Of a stretch of DNA of 10,198 nt, positions 1 through 6,128 are shown piece by piece. The position numbers and the translations under genes were made by a program. Below the pieces are notes generated by a model. That model saw only the letters and a list, made by a program, of their open reading frames with translations. It did no database searches and was not told the origin of the DNA. The stretch comes from an uncultured Bacteroidales bacterium. GTDB lineage: Bacteria; Bacteroidota; Bacteroidia; Bacteroidales; Muribaculaceae. How positions within the stretch are numbered: position 1 is the stretch's first letter; each line of letters opens with the position of its first letter. Location of the stretch: positions 1 to 10,198 of the forward strand of contig CASBHZ010000096.1 of NCBI GenBank assembly GCA_949123685.1, read 5' to 3'.

Positions 1-47
1 CTACACAAGGAGACACACTCTTTCCCTACACGACGCTCTTCCGATCT
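1..47 (+). other. Illumina TruSeq-type adapter left in the assembly
   Basis: This is library adapter, not genomic DNA. Positions 15-47 match the full 33-nt Illumina read-1 sequencing primer site, ending in GCTCTTCCGATCT. Positions 1-6 (CTACAC) are the end of the P5 arm, and the 8 nt between them (7-14, AAGGAGAC) sit exactly where an i5 index belongs. On the minus strand it translates to the familiar contaminant peptide IGRASCRERV, so an open frame running leftward from 219 is an artefact. Genuine sequence can start no earlier than 48. Confidence 0.97.
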
Positions 48-174
48 CACGACGATACACGTATCCGCCATTGGCAAACACGTCAAGTATATAATTGAAA
101 AAATGTATGTAATTAAAAAGAAGCCTTGTCCTACACTCAATATACCAGATCGGCAGTGTGTGTGGGGGGGGGGG
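48..174. other. Suspect short-insert stretch ending in adapter-like trace and G11 run
   Basis: The 99 nt at 48-146 lie between the intact adapter (1-47) and AGATCGG at 147-153, the first seven bases of the opposite-end Illumina adapter. After that the sequence degrades into CAGTGTGTGTG and a run of 11 G (164-174), which resembles low-quality read-through followed by the no-signal G calls of two-colour instruments. I infer that this stretch may be a short library insert wrongly joined to the contig. A real genomic G run is possible. No gene is visible here. Confidence 0.5.
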
Positions 175-424
175 TAATGACTTGATAATAAGCCATGTGC
201 AAACTACACACAAATTCACTTATAACTCTAATTCTCATTATCGCAGGCATTATGATCGGCTATTGTCTAAAGGTTAACGTCTTGTAGGTGTCACAAAATA
301 AGTGTATTTTTTACAATTATCCAAAATTTGTATGATTTTTTATTTAACCGAACACAAACAGCAGACAAGTTTGTTTTAACGGCATGAGGCAATATTGCTT
401 CACAATCCTTAAAACAATGTTATC
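175..424. other. Gene-poor AT-rich stretch upstream of the DUF4332 gene
   Basis: I see no convincing gene in these 250 nt. The only coding-like trace is a 30-codon frame at 195-287, described separately. The sequence is rich in A/T runs. TTTG at 370-373 could serve as a -33 element for the gene starting at 425, but the bases at the expected -7 position (from 393, TATTGCTT) fit TAnnTTTG poorly, so I do not call a promoter. Confidence 0.4.
195..287 (+). other. 30-codon frame encoding one hydrophobic helix; possible remnant
   Basis: The frame runs from ATG at 195 to TAG at 285-287. It encodes MCKLHTNS followed by the hydrophobic stretch LITLILIIAGIMIGYCL, then stops after KVNVL. One membrane helix ending in GY and a basic residue looks like the first helix of a small transporter, for instance the LysO (DUF340) type, but nothing downstream continues it in any frame that I can follow. 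It could be a truncated 5' end, a tiny membrane peptide or chance. It lies just right of the suspected adapter junction, which weakens it further. Confidence 0.2.
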
Positions 425-832
425 ATGAACTACAAAATTATTGATATCGAAGGAGTGGGCGAAGCCTATGCCTCGAAATTGAAAGAAGCAGGAATCGAAA
501 CCGCTGAAGAATTTCTCAAAATATGCAAAACCCCAGCCGGACGTAAAAAACTTGGCGAGAAAACAGAAATCAGCAGTAAACTTATCTTAAAATGGTCGAA
601 TCATTCCGATCTCTTCCGTGTGCCCGGAATCGGTCCGCAATTCGCAGAATTGCTTGAAGCCGCAGGTGTAGACACCGTCAAGGAGTTACGCCATCGCAAC
701 GCTGAAAACCTCACGGCTCGCCTTGAAGAAGTGAACGCTGAAAGAAAGCTTACACGCCGCGTTCCATCCGTAAAAGAAGTTGAGAAAATGATAGAAGCCT
801 CTAAAGATCTTGAACCGAAGATGACATATTGA
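425..832 (+). CDS. DUF4332 domain protein with two helix-hairpin-helix motifs
   Basis: This is a 135-residue soluble protein with two helix-hairpin-helix-like motifs. The first is IEGVGEAYASKLKEAGI (about residues 8-24) and the second VPGIGPQFAELLEAAGV (about 66-82). Each has the GhG hairpin (GVG, GIG) followed by an amphipathic helix. This doubled arrangement is the hallmark of the DUF4332 family, which is distantly related to the HhH regions of DNA polymerase X and DNA repair proteins. The length is normal for the family. HhH motifs usually bind the DNA backbone non-specifically, so DNA binding is likely, but no biological role is established and none is evident from the neighbours. The C-terminal third is highly charged. 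The start follows an A/T-rich leader without a Shine-Dalgarno site, as is normal in Bacteroidota. Stop and next ATG are 91 nt apart, and the next gene has its own promoter, so this gene is probably transcribed alone. Confidence 0.85.
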   Translation: MNYKIIDIEGVGEAYASKLKEAGIETAEEFLKICKTPAGRKKLGEKTEISSKLILKWSNHSDLFRVPGIGPQFAELLEAAGVDTVKELRHRNAENLTARLEEVNAERKLTRRVPSVKEVEKMIEASKDLEPKMTY

Positions 833-865
833 TGCCAACTACTTCCACACATAACCATGAAGGAC

Positions 866-896
866 TTTGTAAGACTTGATATATTCGCTATATTTG
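866..896 (+). promoter_or_regulatory. Bacteroidota-type promoter of the PAS gene
   Basis: TTTG at 866-869 is followed, after a 19-nt spacer, by a perfect TAnnTTTG box (TATATTTG, 889-896). This matches the -33/-7 promoter described for the Bacteroidota primary sigma factor. Transcription would start near 902-904, giving a leader of about 20 nt before the ATG at 924. Confidence 0.65.
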
Positions 897-923
897 CAAG
901 AGTTTTTTTAATAGGAATATATT

Positions 924-1274
924 ATGGATTTTAAAGGTATTTTACCCGACTGGGCGTGGGGAATGAATTGCGCTGTGACCGTCTGTGATGCGGATTGCAA
1001 AATAATCTATATGAACAAGCTTTCCCGTGAAACTTTTGCCAAACACGGAGACTTGATCGGCAAGAGCCTCATCGATTGCCACAATCCCAGATCAGTGGAA
1101 ATAATACGCGGCTTACTTGAATCCGGTGGCAAGAATTGCTACACAATAGAGAAAAACGGTGTTCACAAGATTATTTTCCAAACTGCGTGGCGCCGTGAAG
1201 ACAATTCTATTGGTGGACTTGTAGAGATCTCAATCGTATTGCCGGAAAACATGCCGCATTACGTACGTGAATAA
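924..1274 (+). CDS. Single-domain PAS protein
   Basis: This 116-residue protein is almost entirely one PAS domain. VTVCDADCKIIYMNKLSRETF (from residue 18) is the typical first PAS strands and helix. The DCHNPRS motif (51-57) and the closing strands TIEKNGVHKIIFQTAW and GGLVEISI complete the fold, and the C-terminus reads LPENMPHYVRE. The DCHNPRS segment and the ending resemble the PAS part of DUF438-type proteins, some of which bind haem or other small ligands. His53 or Cys52 might be involved here, but that is inference. There is no kinase, cyclase or HTH output domain, so it would have to act by binding a partner. No partner gene is adjacent. It has its own promoter (866-896) and a strong terminator directly after the stop, so it appears to be monocistronic. 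Confidence 0.8.
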   Translation: MDFKGILPDWAWGMNCAVTVCDADCKIIYMNKLSRETFAKHGDLIGKSLIDCHNPRSVEIIRGLLESGGKNCYTIEKNGVHKIIFQTAWRREDNSIGGLVEISIVLPENMPHYVRE

Positions 1275-1280
1275 GAAACA

Positions 1281-1317
1281 GGAGCGCCTTGATTTACAAG
1301 GCGAACTCCGTTTTTTT
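1281..1317 (+). terminator. Rho-independent terminator after the PAS gene
   Basis: GGAGCGCCTTG and CAAGGCGAACTCC form a stem around the loop ATTTA: a core of 7 bp (CGCCTTG/CAAGGCG) extended by GGAG/CTCC across a two-base AA bulge. Seven T follow at 1311-1317. It begins 6 nt after the PAS stop codon. Confidence 0.85.
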
Positions 1318-1372
1318 CGGAAAGCCCTATCATTGCTATCGAATTTTTCACTAAAAAATTCATTTTTCACAG

Positions 1373-1443
1373 GGTTTTAAATTGTTATTTTGCAAGTAAG
1401 TGTATAGCGAGAACACTTACTTGCAAAATAACAATTTAAAACC
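1373..1443. repeat. Perfect 31-bp inverted repeat with 9-nt loop before the exporter operon
   Basis: Arms at 1373-1403 and 1413-1443 are exactly complementary over 31 bp, around the loop ATAGCGAGA. The arm reads inward as GGTTTTAAATTGTTATTTTG and then CAAGTAAGTGT. The right arm ends 6 nt before the ATG at 1450. Neither side is followed by a T tract, and a good terminator for the previous gene lies 55 nt upstream, so this is not an ordinary terminator. Each arm contains TTATTTTG, one mismatch from a TAnnTTTG -7 box, so two inward-facing weak promoters are possible. An RNA begun near 1395 would carry a 10-bp 5' stem-loop (AAGTAAGTGT/ACACTTACTT). Other readings are an operator, a miniature mobile element or a foldback assembly artefact. 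Confidence 0.9.
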
Positions 1444-1449
1444 AAAATT

Positions 1450-1641
1450 ATGAGTATACCTTTAATAACCTGGTCGGCAATAGTCGGCATTCTTTTATTG
1501 GCAGTTATTGTTCGCACTATCATTCTCTTTATCAATTCCAGAAAAGGGAAAAGGCATTTCCGGTTGATTGAGATAGGTAGCGAAAGAGAGGAATTTTTTG
1601 TTCCGGGAGATCCTAGAAACAGCGATGAGGATTATGACTGA
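1450..1641 (+). CDS. 63-aa single-span membrane protein, unknown function
   Basis: I do not recognise the family. The protein has a short N-terminus, one hydrophobic helix at about residues 4-28 (LITWSAIVGILLLAVIV then RTIILFI), a basic juxtamembrane patch NSRKGKRHFR, and an acidic tail ending NSDEDYD. By the positive-inside rule the tail should face the cytoplasm. Its end overlaps the start of the exporter subunit gene by 8 nt (ATGACTGA) if that gene begins at 1634, an arrangement typical of translational coupling. That placement suggests an accessory or regulatory subunit of the exporter, but this is inference. Its start lies 6 nt after the 31-bp inverted repeat, so that hairpin probably affects its expression. 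Confidence 0.65.
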   Translation: MSIPLITWSAIVGILLLAVIVRTIILFINSRKGKRHFRLIEIGSEREEFFVPGDPRNSDEDYD

Positions 1642-2455
1642 GACTATTACAAACAATCACACGTCCTATGACATATCAGAAGAGCATGCAACACCGGAAC
1701 TGAAGGATGTATGCCTGTTTCTAACAGATTACAGTTCATGGATGCTCGGTTGCGGCGCTACATGCGTAAGGCTTGAGAAAAACGTCACACGAATAGCAAA
1801 GGCTTATAACAAAACGGTGGATATCACCATCATGCCCCGCCATGTGCATATATCTGTCAGGGATATTGACAGCGAAGATTTCGTAACATCCGTAGCCACT
1901 ATACGCCATACTCCTATAAGCTTCAACATCAACACGCGCCTAAGCGAATTGAGCTGGGCAATCGCCGAGCACCGGATCAGCCTGAAGGAGGCATATTCGC
2001 GTTTCCGGCAGACAACATCTTCCGATACGCAAAGCCAATGGCTTGTGCTCGCTCTCGTATCCATAGCCAACGCCTCTTTCTGTCGTCTCTTCGGGGGCGA
2101 CCTCATAGCCATGGCTACTGTCTTTTTTGCCACCCTTGGCGGATATTGGCTAAAAACCAGAATGCTCGCCTGCAATATCGACCTGCGCGTCACTGTTATA
2201 GCATGCTCCTTCGTCTCTGCCGTGATCGGCGCCACAGACAGTCTCTTTTCAATCGGCAACACCCCGGAGATAGCATTAGGCACGAGCGTGCTATATCTTG
2301 TTCCGGGCATCCCCTTGCTCAACTCCTTCAGCGACATGCTATACCGGTATTATATCTGTGCCATAAGCCGTTTCTTTGATGCGGTCATAATCATCGGGTG
2401 CCTGTCAATCGGGCTATGCGCTGCAATGTTTCTTATGAATGTAGGAATGTTTTGA
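1634..2455 (+). CDS. Threonine/serine exporter subunit, ThrE N-part (YjjP-like, DUF1212)
   Basis: This is the larger half of a split ThrE-type transporter. The N-terminal soluble domain holds the family signature around LGCGATCVRLEKNVTRIA, followed by a beta-rich segment (VDITIMPRHVHISV). Four or five membrane helices follow: SQWLVLALVSIANASF, LIAMATVFFATLGGYW, VTVIACSFVSAVIGA, and a last pair ending in MFLMNVGMF. The conserved LVPGIPLLNSFSD loop is present. In Corynebacterium, ThrE is one polypeptide exporting threonine and serine. In E. coli the split pair YjjP/YjjB has been linked to succinate export, so the substrate is not certain. The frame is open back to a TTG at 1598 and has in-frame ATGs at 1625 and 1634. 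I chose 1634, which has GAGG 4 nt upstream and overlaps the previous stop. 1625 is equally possible. The YjjB-like partner follows after 4 nt. Confidence 0.85.
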   Translation: MTETITNNHTSYDISEEHATPELKDVCLFLTDYSSWMLGCGATCVRLEKNVTRIAKAYNKTVDITIMPRHVHISVRDIDSEDFVTSVATIRHTPISFNINTRLSELSWAIAEHRISLKEAYSRFRQTTSSDTQSQWLVLALVSIANASFCRLFGGDLIAMATVFFATLGGYWLKTRMLACNIDLRVTVIACSFVSAVIGATDSLFSIGNTPEIALGTSVLYLVPGIPLLNSFSDMLYRYYICAISRFFDAVIIIGCLSIGLCAAMFLMNVGMF

Positions 2456-2459
2456 AAAT

Positions 2460-2945
2460 ATGATTGAAAAAATTTTACAGGACGCTTTATTTTCAGCGAT
2501 AGCTGCTATCGGTTTTGCAGCCATAAGCCGTCCTCCCCGCAGGGCATACATATATTGCGGCTCAATCGCAGCAATTGGTCATGTCATCAGGTTCATGCTG
2601 ATGACACCGGAGTTAGGTATCTCGCTGCATATTGTCCCCGCCACTCTCTTTGCATCCTTTGCCATAGGCATGCTTGCAGTCCTTTTCTCCCCCATCGTCA
2701 AGACCCCACCCGAAACATGCTTTTTCCCGGCACTCCTGCCCATGATTCCGGGCATGTACGCATACCGGTCTTTCGCAGGAGCGGCAATGTGCGTGCTAAG
2801 CACCGGCGAAGAGCAGTTCAGCCGATATTTTTATCTGTTCGCATCCAACTCCTTCACATGTATCTGCATATTGCTCAGCATGGCAGTAGGAGCCACCATA
2901 CCTATTTTCCTTTTTAAAAGAATCTCATTTCAGGCAACAAGATAG
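2460..2945 (+). CDS. Threonine/serine exporter subunit, ThrE C-part (YjjB-like, DUF3815)
   Basis: This 161-residue integral membrane protein is the small partner of the preceding gene. It has about five hydrophobic helices: LFSAIAAIGFAAIS, AYIYCGSIAAIGHVIRFML, LHIVPATLFASFAIGMLAVLF, the FPALLPMIPGMYAYRSFAGA segment, and ICILLSMAVGATIPIFLF. FFPALLPMIPGMYAYRS is the diagnostic motif of this family. The length is normal for the stand-alone form. It must assemble with the YjjP-like subunit for transport. The gene starts 4 nt after that subunit's stop and ends 1 nt before the LysR start, so all three are almost certainly co-transcribed. Confidence 0.85.
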   Translation: MIEKILQDALFSAIAAIGFAAISRPPRRAYIYCGSIAAIGHVIRFMLMTPELGISLHIVPATLFASFAIGMLAVLFSPIVKTPPETCFFPALLPMIPGMYAYRSFAGAAMCVLSTGEEQFSRYFYLFASNSFTCICILLSMAVGATIPIFLFKRISFQATR

Positions 2946-2946
2946 C

Positions 2947-3846
2947 ATGGAACTAAGGCAATTAAAATATTTTATGAAGGTTGCAGAAACTTTAAGTTTC
3001 TCCGAAGCTTCAAAACTACTCTGCATCACTCAAAGCACACTCTCTCAACAAATAAAGCAACTTGAAACCGAACTCGGAACCCAGCTGTTTATTCGCAGTA
3101 GCCATAGCGTCACCCTCACCGAAGCCGGAGAAGAGATGATTCCGTATGCCCGTCAGACAATAAACAGCGCAGACCTCTGCGTCACACGCATCTCTGACCT
3201 TAACAACATGTCGGCAGGAACCTTAAGCATCGGTGTGACATATTCATTCAGCCCGATTCTTACGGAAACTCTCATAATGTTCCGGAAAATGTATCCCGAC
3301 ATAAAACTGAACATATGCTACCGTCCCATGGCAGAACTCATGGAGCTATTGAAAGCACGTGAGGTAGACTTCGTTTTGGCATTCAAACCATGGAAGCCGG
3401 AAGAAGGAGTGGAATCACACATCCTGTTCCAAAACTATCTGGCTGCTATCGTGGCTTCAAACCATCCATTGGCAAAACAGGAGAGCGTCACAATGAATGA
3501 ACTCCTGAAATATGACCTCGCCCTTCCACAGCGGGGACTCCAGGCAAGAAACGCATTTGAACTTATAAAGCCGACCGGTTACAATTTCAGGATCAAGATC
3601 GAACTGAACGAAGTGAACATACTTCTCAAGATAATCCGCCAGACAATGCTTGTTTCCATCCTTGCAGAGGCAACGATACATAACGAATCAGGCATAAAGG
3701 CGATCCCGCTTGACTTCCCTGAAAATGAACTCGCAGGATGCGTGCATACACTAAAAGGAGCCTACCGCAAACGAGCCGCCCAGGAGTTCATACGTCTCCT
3801 GAGCGAATCCATGGCTGTGAAAGAACGTCAGAACGATTGGATCTGA
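2947..3846 (+). CDS. LysR-family transcriptional regulator
   Basis: This 299-residue protein has the standard LysR layout. The winged helix-turn-helix occupies residues 1-60 (MELRQLKYFMKVAETLSFSE, recognition helix around TQSTLSQQIKQLE, then LGTQLFIR). A linker helix follows, then a periplasmic-binding-protein-like effector domain from about residue 90 (GTLSIGVTYSFSPIL) to the C-terminus. All parts are present and the length is normal. It is unusual in being the last gene of the run it probably controls (1 nt after the exporter subunit), not divergent from it. It converges on the serine ammonia-lyase gene with only 18 nt between stops. A role in sensing serine, threonine or a related acid and controlling export or degradation is inferred from context only. 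Confidence 0.93.
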   Translation: MELRQLKYFMKVAETLSFSEASKLLCITQSTLSQQIKQLETELGTQLFIRSSHSVTLTEAGEEMIPYARQTINSADLCVTRISDLNNMSAGTLSIGVTYSFSPILTETLIMFRKMYPDIKLNICYRPMAELMELLKAREVDFVLAFKPWKPEEGVESHILFQNYLAAIVASNHPLAKQESVTMNELLKYDLALPQRGLQARNAFELIKPTGYNFRIKIELNEVNILLKIIRQTMLVSILAEATIHNESGIKAIPLDFPENELAGCVHTLKGAYRKRAAQEFIRLLSESMAVKERQNDWI

Positions 3847-3864
3847 CATTATCCTTGACCTTCT

Positions 3865-5076
3865 CTACATCTGCTGGTAATCCTTGGCAAGACCGCCCGT
3901 GCCGGTCTCTTTATATAGCGAGGGAAGGTCATGTCCGGTTTCACGCATCACGTTAACGAGTTTGTCAAAGCTTACACGGTGCACACCATCCGAAAAAGAT
4001 GAATAAATATTGGCATCAAGGGCACGGGCAGCAGCATAGGCATTACGCTCTATACAGGGAATCTGCACAAGTCCGCACACAGGATCGCATGTCATGCCCA
4101 AATGATGCTCAAGACCCATCTCCGCTGCATATTCTATCTGCGCAGGACTTCCGCCAAACAACTGATTGGCAGCGGCGGCAGCCATTGCGCAGGCAACACC
4201 GACCTCACCTTGACAGCCAACTTCCGCTCCGGAAATCGAAGCGTTCTCTTTAACCACATTCCCTATTAAACCGGCTGTTGCCAAAGCCCTGAGAATACGC
4301 GTCTCCGGAAGATCGCGACTTTTCCACAGATGATAAAGGACTCCGGGCACCACCCCACATGATCCGCATGTAGGAGCGGTAACGATAACTCCTCCGGAAG
4401 CATTCTCCTCGCTTACCGCAAGCGCATAAGCGAAAGTGAGTCCACGACTTTTCAGGTTATCCCTATAGCCTGTAGCCTTGACATAATACTGCGCAGCCTT
4501 GCGCCTCAGGTTCAGCGGACCGGGGAGACGCCCTTCACGGGATATGCCCCGCTCTACGGCGGCTTTCATTGCCTCCCATACCTCATGAAGATAATCCCAT
4601 ATCTCAGGACCTTCACATTCTTCCACATATTCCCAATAACATTTTCCGGTACGCTCACAATATTCAAGGATATCGGTCAACTTATTCATCGGATATATGT
4701 CTTCCGACTCACAATCCGGGTCTCCCTCTATCTTTATCGCTCCCCCACCGACACTATAAACCGTCATCTCGAAAAGCACGGAGTCATCCTTGCTGAATGC
4801 ACGGAACAACATGGCATTGGGATGATAAGGGAGAAACACATCCGGAAGCCAGACAATTTCCACATCCTTGCCGGCTTCCTTGAAAGTGTCAACAACTGCG
4901 GCATCGGTCATGTGACCCTTGCCCGTGGCAGCAAGAGAACCATACAGCACCACCTCATAGCGCTCCGCACCTTCGGGCACTCGGTTAAGAAACTCTCGAG
5001 CCGCCTGACGGGGTCCCATTGTATGACTCGAACTCGGACCGGTTCCTATGCGATATATTTCCTTAATCGATTTCAC
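3865..5076 (-). CDS. sdaA: L-serine ammonia-lyase, iron-sulfur dependent, single chain
   Basis: The enzyme deaminates L-serine to pyruvate and ammonia with a [4Fe-4S] cluster. The 403 residues contain the beta domain start RIGTGPSSSHTMGP (residues 9-22) and the catalytic alpha domain from about 190. Alpha-domain motifs are TAPTCGSCGVVPG (233-245), GAEVGCQGE (283-291) and CDPVCGLVQIPC (330-341). Cys288, Cys330 and Cys341 have the same spacing (42 and 11) as the three cluster ligands I recall for the Legionella enzyme (343, 385, 396). That enzyme uses a C-terminal cysteine as a fourth ligand. This protein ends KDYQQM without one, so any such mechanism differs here. Translation starts at GTG (5074-5076), which places the conserved KSIKEIYRIGTGPSSSHT correctly. 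It converges on the LysR gene and lies 64 nt downstream of the hydrolase gene on the same strand. Confidence 0.96.
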   Translation of the reverse strand: MKSIKEIYRIGTGPSSSHTMGPRQAAREFLNRVPEGAERYEVVLYGSLAATGKGHMTDAAVVDTFKEAGKDVEIVWLPDVFLPYHPNAMLFRAFSKDDSVLFEMTVYSVGGGAIKIEGDPDCESEDIYPMNKLTDILEYCERTGKCYWEYVEECEGPEIWDYLHEVWEAMKAAVERGISREGRLPGPLNLRRKAAQYYVKATGYRDNLKSRGLTFAYALAVSEENASGGVIVTAPTCGSCGVVPGVLYHLWKSRDLPETRILRALATAGLIGNVVKENASISGAEVGCQGEVGVACAMAAAAANQLFGGSPAQIEYAAEMGLEHHLGMTCDPVCGLVQIPCIERNAYAAARALDANIYSSFSDGVHRVSFDKLVNVMRETGHDLPSLYKETGTGGLAKDYQQM

Positions 5077-5140
5077 TACGCGTAATATTTAAAAGCTATT
5101 TGATATAAGCAACTTAGAAACTGTTTAAAGTATACAAAAC

Positions 5141-5740
5141 CTATTTCCCGGCACTCCCGGTGATTTCAGGAACCACCAGATTGATGAGCGTATCGGGATC
5201 CACGCGATGTTCCCCCTCAAAGTCATGATATTTGGAAAAATATCTGAGATATTCTTCCTTACAGTTCACCACAGTGTCGCGTGTCCCGAAAAAAGCCGTG
5301 ACCAATTCCGGTGAATCCTTGCGCCCGTTGAAGATACCATACTTGGGGTCAAACTGTTTAGATTCCATGGATTCATATTTCTTCACCAATTTGGGAGTGA
5401 CCTCAAAATCCACAGCACCGTCACGGCGAGGCGTATGGAAAGGCAATCTTTGACCAATCTTTTCCTTCAAATGAACCGATGTATGGAAAGAGGGATTTAT
5501 AAGCAAACGTCTCCACCCTTTAAAAAGTTGGGCGTATAAACCACCCATCGAAGTTCCAACGATAACATCGTCAGGATCTAAAGTTTCTGCAAGTTTTCTC
5601 AATGCGGTCAAGGCAAGTTCCGGCTGCACCGGAATATCGGGGGCAACCACCTCGTAAGACGACGGCAAGGATCTGTCGAGACGTCTTGCCGTTGCAGACT
5701 GCCCCGAACTGCCCATTCCATGAAGATATACGACTTTCAT
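5141..5740 (-). CDS. Small alpha/beta hydrolase, YqiA/YcfP-like esterase family
   Basis: This 199-residue single-domain alpha/beta hydrolase begins with the first strand and oxyanion loop VVYLHGMGSSG (residues 3-13). The nucleophile elbow is GTSMGG (62-67) with Ser64. Asp155 in FFGTRDTVV and His178 in EGEHRVD complete a plausible catalytic triad. Short length, no lid domain and the early HGMGSS motif fit the YqiA/UPF0227 group of small esterases, whose natural substrates are not known. It is the first gene of a minus-strand pair with sdaA, 64 nt apart, and I see no terminator between them. Five 7-bp repeats lie 6 nt upstream of its ATG, in the leader, and could alter translation if copy number changes. 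No signal peptide is present, so it is cytoplasmic. Confidence 0.88.
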   Translation of the reverse strand: MKVVYLHGMGSSGQSATARRLDRSLPSSYEVVAPDIPVQPELALTALRKLAETLDPDDVIVGTSMGGLYAQLFKGWRRLLINPSFHTSVHLKEKIGQRLPFHTPRRDGAVDFEVTPKLVKKYESMESKQFDPKYGIFNGRKDSPELVTAFFGTRDTVVNCKEEYLRYFSKYHDFEGEHRVDPDTLINLVVPEITGSAGK

Positions 5741-5746
5741 AATTTA

Positions 5747-5781
5747 AGGCGTTAGGTTTTAGGCATTAGGCATTAGGTTTT
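5747..5781. repeat. 7-bp tandem repeat, five units, in the hydrolase leader
   Basis: Five consecutive heptamers read AGGCGTT, AGGTTTT, AGGCATT, AGGCATT, AGGTTTT on the plus strand; only AGG and the last two T are invariant. Seen from the hydrolase gene (minus strand), the array occupies the leader and ends 6 nt before its ATG at 5740. ATTAGGTTT at 5772-5780 also has an exact inverted copy at 5821-5829 (AAACCTAAT). Confidence 0.8.
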
Positions 5782-5828
5782 TGACCTCGGAAGTTAGCGC
5801 CTGACACCTTTTCTTAATTTAAACCTAA

Positions 5829-6013
5829 TAAGTAAGTGACCCCATTAAAACGATAATAAAATGATTTTAATCTCACATATCATAAACTTGCTCTTTTTGC
5901 ATCTTTTCCCGTGTTTCTTCAGTCGCAATGCACGCATTTCTCCTTTATCAACACAGGAAAATCTTTCAAAAATAGCTGCCTTTATAATATGTGTTTAATG
6001 GGTCACTTACTTA
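5829..6013. mobile_element. Candidate MITE-like element with 20-21 bp inverted ends
   Basis: The left end (5829-5849, TAAGTAAGTGACCCCATTAA then A) and the right end (5994-6013, TTTAATGGGTCACTTACTTA) are complementary except for one extra C in the left arm. They enclose about 144 nt of A/T-rich DNA with no gene. Both ends can be read as AGTAAGTGACC flanked by TA, which would fit a TA target duplication, though TA is too short to prove it. Size, inverted ends and lack of coding are typical of a miniature inverted-repeat transposable element. A large regulatory stem or an excised insertion-sequence relic is the alternative. I recognise no named element. Confidence 0.5.
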
Positions 6014-6064
6014 ACTGAATAAATGATCAGTTTGTTACAAAATTAATCATTATTTTTGGAATGT

Positions 6065-6096
6065 TTTGGCTAAGAAACGGAAAATTTGTAATTTCG
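6065..6096 (+). promoter_or_regulatory. Putative promoter of the aminotransferase gene
   Basis: TTTG (6065-6068) and TAATTTCG (6089-6096), one mismatch from TAnnTTTG, are separated by 20 nt. Transcription would start about 25 nt before the ATG at 6129. It lies just outside the 185-bp inverted-repeat element, so the gene need not depend on it. Confidence 0.55.
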
Positions 6097-6128
6097 CGGC
6101 AAGGTCAAGAACATAAAACAAATACCCT

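Larger units (their letters stand above)
5741..6128. other. 388-nt divergent intergenic region without a gene
   Basis: This spacer separates the leftward hydrolase gene from the rightward aminotransferase gene. It contains the heptamer array (5747-5781), a 185-bp element with inverted ends (5829-6013) and the aminotransferase promoter (6065-6096). I see no open frame of credible length and no structured RNA that I can name. I find no clear TAnnTTTG box reading toward the hydrolase. Confidence 0.6.

Noticed and set aside
1..219. Minus-strand open frame of 72 codons
   Set aside because: Its C-terminal part is translated adapter (IGRASCRERV), and the rest crosses the G run; it has no protein-like features.
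1373..1443. Hairpin as a transcription terminator
   Set aside because: No T tract follows either arm, and a proper terminator for the upstream gene already lies at 1281-1317.
1804..2337. 177-codon minus-strand frame opposite the exporter gene
   Set aside because: The plus strand here encodes a clear ThrE/YjjP-type protein with family motifs; the reverse frame is a shadow with no recognisable domain.
2038..2379. 113-codon plus-strand frame overlapping the exporter gene
   Set aside because: It is out of frame with the exporter gene, rich in His/Arg/Ser, and without any domain.
4585..5085. 166-codon plus-strand frame opposite sdaA
   Set aside because: The sdaA reading is supported by many conserved motifs; the opposite frame has none.
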